A DNA stretch of 34,112 nt from SCUN01 sp964343975 (GTDB lineage Bacteria > Acidobacteriota > Vicinamibacteria > Vicinamibacterales > SCN-69-37): NCBI GenBank assembly GCA_964343975.1, contig CAYFLU010000012.1, forward strand, positions 1 to 34,112, read 5' to 3'. The notes under the pieces were generated by a model. That model made no database searches and had not been told where the DNA came from. It saw nothing but the letters and a program-made list of their open reading frames with translations. This document shows, piece after piece, positions 30,318 through 34,112 of this stretch. Each line of letters opens with the position of its first letter. Positions within the stretch are counted from its first letter, which is position 1. Made by a program: the position numbers and the translations under genes.

Positions 30318-31567
30318 TACTTGGCCTTCGCGGCGCGAATGGTCACGCGGTAGCTGTTCTCGCCGTTGAGGTTCACGAACGCCACGAACGTGCGGCCGTC
30401 CGCCGTGCGGCCGACCGTGCCCGACTGCGACACCGACTGCACTTCCCAGCCGGCCGGCAGGATCACCGTGTTGCGCAGGCCGCGCACGGTTCGCTGAAAC
30501 ACCATCACGTCACCTTCCATGCGGTGGGTCCCGTCGTGAATCGTGCCCGTGAGCCGCAGGTGCGCGCTCTGCTTGTCGTTCGTGATCGGCACATCGAGCT
30601 TCACCGACGACGAGTCGCCGCGCTTGGTCACGGGCAATGCCTTCGCGGTGTCGAGGTCCACGACCTTGAGGCCGTTGATCGCCATGTACTCGAGCGAATT
30701 CAACGTCGCCGTCTCGCCCTTGCGCGTGTCGCTGTAGGTCTGCTCCACCGCGATGTCGCCCGTCTCGGGCGCCGCCAGCGTGTAGAGCGTCTTGATGTCG
30801 TCGAAGAACATGTCGGTGAACGGGCTCGGCGTGAACGTCGCCGACGTCTTGTGCGCGTGAATCGTCATCAGATTCGATCCACCGTGCGGGCTCGCGAACG
30901 CGAGCTTCAACCGGCCGTCGGCCGTCGTCGACATCTGCGCCGCCACATTCATCGACGTGAACGCGAAGCCCTTCGGCAGCACGACGCCGAGCCGATAGCC
31001 GGCGAGGCTGCGCACCCACGTCAGGTCGTCGCCGTTCATTTGATAGGTGCGCGCGTCCTTATAGGTCTTGTAGATCAGCACGCGACCGATCCCGCCCTGC
31101 GGAATCGGCGCCGGCAGTGTCGCGTTGATCGCGTGATCGCCGTTCGGCTGCTCGTCATAGGTGAACGTGAGCGGCTGGCCTGTGCGCGGATCGAACACCG
31201 AGATGTTCGTGCCCTCACTGCCCTTTCGGGTGGCGTTGCTGATCGTCGTCGCGCCCGCGCGCGTGCTCTCGAGCTGATATGTAATGGCGAACTGCTCGCT
31301 GCCCGGCTCGAGGATTTCGTACTGCGTGTAGGCTTCCTGCGAGAAGAGCGTCGTCAACGGCCGCGCCGCCATCAACTCGCCGTCGGCGCTCATCGTGCCG
31401 CCCGGGAACGTGATGCCTTGCGGCTGCGCGGCGCCGCCCTGACGCGCGCCGCCGGCACGGCCTTGCGCCGGCGCCGTTCCTCCCTGTTGCGCCACGAGCC
31501 ACACCGGCACCAACAGGATCCCGACCAACACTGCGCCGTTTCGACACATCTTCTGCACGTTCGCCAT
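30317..31567 (-). CDS. Secreted protein of unknown function, beta-rich
   Basis: 416 residues from the ATG at 31567 (an upstream start at 31612 would overlap the divergent kinase gene). A signal peptide covers 8-27 (GAVLVGILLVPVWLVAQ), followed by a Gly/Arg/Gln-rich low-complexity stretch (about 28-55). The rest is strand-rich: YTQYEILEPGSEQFAITYQL, VFDPRTGQPLTFTYDEQP, YRLGVVLPKGFAFTSMN, VFQRTVRGLRNTVILPAGWE and FVAFVNLNGENSYRVTIRA. The closing parts resemble Ig-like modules, but I do not recognise the family. Exported; role unknown. It is divergent from the kinase gene at 31594, with only 26 bp between the starts. Confidence 0.72.
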   Translation of the reverse strand: MANVQKMCRNGAVLVGILLVPVWLVAQQGGTAPAQGRAGGARQGGAAQPQGITFPGGTMSADGELMAARPLTTLFSQEAYTQYEILEPGSEQFAITYQLESTRAGATTISNATRKGSEGTNISVFDPRTGQPLTFTYDEQPNGDHAINATLPAPIPQGGIGRVLIYKTYKDARTYQMNGDDLTWVRSLAGYRLGVVLPKGFAFTSMNVAAQMSTTADGRLKLAFASPHGGSNLMTIHAHKTSATFTPSPFTDMFFDDIKTLYTLAAPETGDIAVEQTYSDTRKGETATLNSLEYMAINGLKVVDLDTAKALPVTKRGDSSSVKLDVPITNDKQSAHLRLTGTIHDGTHRMEGDVMVFQRTVRGLRNTVILPAGWEVQSVSQSGTVGRTADGRTFVAFVNLNGENSYRVTIRAAKAK

Positions 31568-31593
31568 GCGTCGCAGTATATGACGGCCATAGA

Positions 31594-34112
31594 ATGGCGG
31601 CGGTGACTCCACCCCCTGACGACCAGACCCGGCTCAGCACGGGCGATCACGACGAGACCCGCCTCGGCCAGGGCGATGGGGACATGACGCGCACGTCGAC
31701 ATCGCCGTCTTCGCCCGCCAGTGCGACGTCCGGCCAGGGCTGGTTCACGACGTCGGGCGCGATCGATCACGGCCGCTTCTCACCGGGCGCCGTGCTCGAA
31801 GGCCGCTATCGCATCGTCGGCCTGCTCGGTCGCGGCGGCATGGGCGAGGTCTATCGCGCCGACGATCTCCGCCTCGGACAACAAGTCGCGATCAAGTTTC
31901 TGCCGGCCGGCATCAGCGCCGACACGCACCGGCTCGCGCAGTTTCACAACGAAGTGCGCATGGCGCGGCAGGTCACGCATCCGAACGTGTGCCGTGTGCA
32001 CGACATCGGCGAGATCGCCACGTCCGCGGGCGCGCAGCTCTTCATCACGATGGAATACATCGACGGTGAGGATCTCGCGGCGTCGCTGAAGCGCGTCGGC
32101 CGGTTTCCGGAAGACAAGGCACTCGACATCGCGCGGCAGATCGCCGCGGGGCTCGCCGCCGCGCACGATCGCGGCGTGATTCATCGCGATCTCAAACCCG
32201 CGAACATCATGCTCGACCGTGAAGGCCACGTCCGCCTCATGGACTTCGGCCTCGCCGCCGCGGGCGCCGCCGAGGACGTGCAGGCCGGCACGCCGGCCTA
32301 CATGGCGCCGGAGCAACTCCTCGGCAAGGAAGTGACGCGGCGGAGCGACATCTTCGCGCTCGGCCTCGTGCTCTACGAACTCTTCACCGGCAAGCGCGTG
32401 TTCATGGCGAAGACGGTGGCGGATCTCGTCGCACAGCAGGACGCAGGCGTCACCACGATGCCGAGCGACATCGTGAAGGGACTCGATCCGTCGATCGAGC
32501 GCGCGATCGTGTGGTGTCTCCAGCGTGATCCGGCCGCACGTCCGGATTCCGCGCTGACATTGTCGGCCGCCTTGCCCGGCGGCGATCCGCTCGCTGCGGC
32601 GCTCGCCGCGGGCGAGACGCCATCACCGGAGATGGTGGCGGCGGCCGGCCGTCGCGAGCCCGGGCTCTCTGTGCTCGCGAGCAGTCTCTGGCTCGCACTG
32701 GCGCTCGCGATGCTCGTCACCGCCGGTGCGCTCGCCGATCGCTTCACGTTGCCGGCGCGCGCGCCAATGGCGCTGTCCCCGGCATCGCTCCTCGATCGCG
32801 CGCGTGGCATGCGACATCTCTTCACCGAGCAGGCCACCGTCACCGACGAGGCGTCGGGCCTCGTGAGCGCCGACAACGTGCTCGACTGGATCCATCGCGC
32901 GCCCGCCGCCGAGCAATCCCGGCTCTACGCCGCCGGCGCGCCGCCCACGCTCATGTTCTGGTATCGCTCGAGTGCCGGCGCCCTCATCCCGGATGGCGAC
33001 ACGGTCGGCATGCAGAACCCGCCACTCAATGCCGAGGGCACCACGATGATCGCGCTCGACGGACGAGGGCGATTGTTCCGATTCGGCTCGGGCCTGGGCG
33101 ACAGCCTCAGACCCGGTACCCCGCGCACCTGGGCCGAGTGGATCGGCATCGCGGGCTTCGACCCCACCGGGTTCGTGGAAACTGAACCGCAGCTCTTGCC
33201 GCCGGTGTATGCGGACGCGCGCGCGGCGTTCACGGGCACGTTGCCGGAGTTGCCGAATGTACCGATTCGATTCGAGCTGGCCACATCACGACACCATCTC
33301 GTCTCGTTCCGCGTGATGGGGCCATGGAACGCGCCCGCGGCGCCAGTGGGACCCGCGGTGTTGGCCGAGTCGCCCAACACGGCCAACTTGATTTCCAAGA
33401 TCGCCGCGGTGCTCGTCGTCCCCGGCGTGATGCTCGCAGGGTTCCTCGTGGCGCGCTACCAGATGCGGCGAGGGCGCGGGGATCGTGTGGGCGCGGGCCG
33501 GCTATTCAGCGCGTCGCTCGTCATCTCGGTCGTCGCGTGGGCCTTCGCGGCGCATCATCCGCCGTCGGCCACGCTCGAGATCGATCACTTCTTTAGCGCG
33601 CTCGCGCATCGCGTCTTCGATGCCGGTGTCTTGTGGGTGTTCTATCTCGCAGCAGAACCCCAAGTACGACGCGTGTGGCCGCACATCCTCATCACCTGGC
33701 AGCGGCTGATCTCGACCGGACCGCGCGACCCGTTGATCGGCCGCGACCTCGTCATCGGCGTGGCCCTCGGCGGCGTGATGACGAGCCTGTCCTATCTCCA
33801 CTTCTTCACGCCGTCGTTCGCGGGTCTGGTGCCGTTCATCCCGCACGTTCCCAATCTCGGTCCGCTGACCGAGACGCGCCTGATCTACTCGACCCTCCTC
33901 CAGAAAGCCGCGGAATCACTGGAGAACGCCATGCTCGGCGTGGTGGGCCTGTCGATGCTGCGACTCGTGCTGCGACGGAGCTGGCTCGTGTTCGCCGCGG
34001 CCACACTGCTCTTCGCGCCGCTGGCCATGCGCGGCCAGTTTCAGTCGGGCGTGCTCGCCGCCGATGCGGTGTTCGGTGTGCTGCTCGTCGCCGCAATCCT
34101 CGGCGTGATCAT
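31594..34112 (+). CDS. Ser/Thr protein kinase with multi-pass membrane C-terminus (cut by window edge)
   Basis: 839 codons from the ATG at 31594, open at the right edge. The N-terminal tail (residues 1-60) holds three copies of a D-x-T-R motif at T12, T22 and T32. The kinase domain spans ~70-330: GRGGMGEVY, K101, E120, catalytic HRDLKPAN with D199, DFG at 217-219, and APEQ. A membrane helix follows (SLWLALALAMLVTAGALA, about 355-375), then a periplasmic domain (about 380-590) with VTDEASGLVSADNVLDWIHR and AWEWIGIAGF-like beta structure. At least six further membrane segments follow from about residue 605. The kinase domain faces the cytoplasm and is complete. The protein resembles acidobacterial kinases with integral membrane tails of unknown role. 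Confidence 0.92.
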   Translation, partial: MAAVTPPPDDQTRLSTGDHDETRLGQGDGDMTRTSTSPSSPASATSGQGWFTTSGAIDHGRFSPGAVLEGRYRIVGLLGRGGMGEVYRADDLRLGQQVAIKFLPAGISADTHRLAQFHNEVRMARQVTHPNVCRVHDIGEIATSAGAQLFITMEYIDGEDLAASLKRVGRFPEDKALDIARQIAAGLAAAHDRGVIHRDLKPANIMLDREGHVRLMDFGLAAAGAAEDVQAGTPAYMAPEQLLGKEVTRRSDIFALGLVLYELFTGKRVFMAKTVADLVAQQDAGVTTMPSDIVKGLDPSIERAIVWCLQRDPAARPDSALTLSAALPGGDPLAAALAAGETPSPEMVAAAGRREPGLSVLASSLWLALALAMLVTAGALADRFTLPARAPMALSPASLLDRARGMRHLFTEQATVTDEASGLVSADNVLDWIHRAPAAEQSRLYAAGAPPTLMFWYRSSAGALIPDGDTVGMQNPPLNAEGTTMIALDGRGRLFRFGSGLGDSLRPGTPRTWAEWIGIAGFDPTGFVETEPQLLPPVYADARAAFTGTLPELPNVPIRFELATSRHHLVSFRVMGPWNAPAAPVGPAVLAESPNTANLISKIAAVLVVPGVMLAGFLVARYQMRRGRGDRVGAGRLFSASLVISVVAWAFAAHHPPSATLEIDHFFSALAHRVFDAGVLWVFYLAAEPQVRRVWPHILITWQRLISTGPRDPLIGRDLVIGVALGGVMTSLSYLHFFTPSFAGLVPFIPHVPNLGPLTETRLIYSTLLQKAAESLENAMLGVVGLSMLRLVLRRSWLVFAAATLLFAPLAMRGQFQSGVLAADAVFGVLLVAAILGVI

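Overview
The window is GC-rich bacterial chromosomal DNA, roughly two thirds G+C by eye. It is gene-dense on both strands and has one 100-N scaffold gap at 3895-3994, so it comes from a draft or metagenome assembly. The gene set points to Acidobacteriota, most likely the Vicinamibacteria group. It has many secreted hydrolases with Gly/Ala/Pro-rich low-complexity inserts, carboxypeptidase-regulatory-like surface proteins, Ser/Thr kinases with membrane and TPR tails, a GH127 enzyme with a Tat signal, and VapBC. This placement is an inference from gene content; no rRNA or other marker gene is present.

Layout, left to right. 1-3217 (minus) is a large M14 zinc carboxypeptidase that runs off the left edge. 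It is divergent from a small uncharacterised gene (3256-3768). 3784-5977 (minus) is a carboxypeptidase-regulatory-like protein with an apparent frameshift near its N-terminus and a C-terminus built from a tandem palindromic repeat that contains the gap. 6078-11995 (plus) holds a glycine-zipper envelope protein with an overlapping periplasmic phosphatase, then a translationally coupled trio: PDZ protein, MscS channel fused to an FHA domain, and Ser/Thr kinase with TPRs. 12008-20632 (minus) is a long run of enzymes and small proteins: GH127, glutathione peroxidase, a Cdd1-like HhH protein, DUF2007, M20 peptidase, MetX-like hydrolase, SWIB protein, a membrane protein, a double GNAT, and an S9 hydrolase. 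20652-21330 is a small element: a four-helix-bundle (S23/Avd-like) gene between 40-nt inverted repeats. It sits directly upstream of a vapBC pair (21370-21983). 21984-31567 (minus) carries another carboxypeptidase-regulatory-like protein, an FGGY sugar kinase, a VOC protein, two large secreted proteins including an M28 peptidase, a MOSC protein and a secreted protein of unknown function. 31594 to the right edge (plus) is a second Ser/Thr kinase with a multi-pass membrane tail.

Three things stand out. First, a palindromic repeat family (core GGACCT-NN-AGGTCC) occurs both in the FGGY kinase, as an in-frame insert of about 70 codons, and as a tandem array forming the tail of the protein at 3784. 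It behaves like the Rickettsia palindromic elements, which insert into genes without breaking them. Second, the four-helix-bundle gene with inverted-repeat ends looks like a free-standing relative of the 23S rRNA intervening sequences. Third, the PDZ / MscS-FHA / kinase operon suggests a channel that could be recruited or gated by phosphothreonine signalling.
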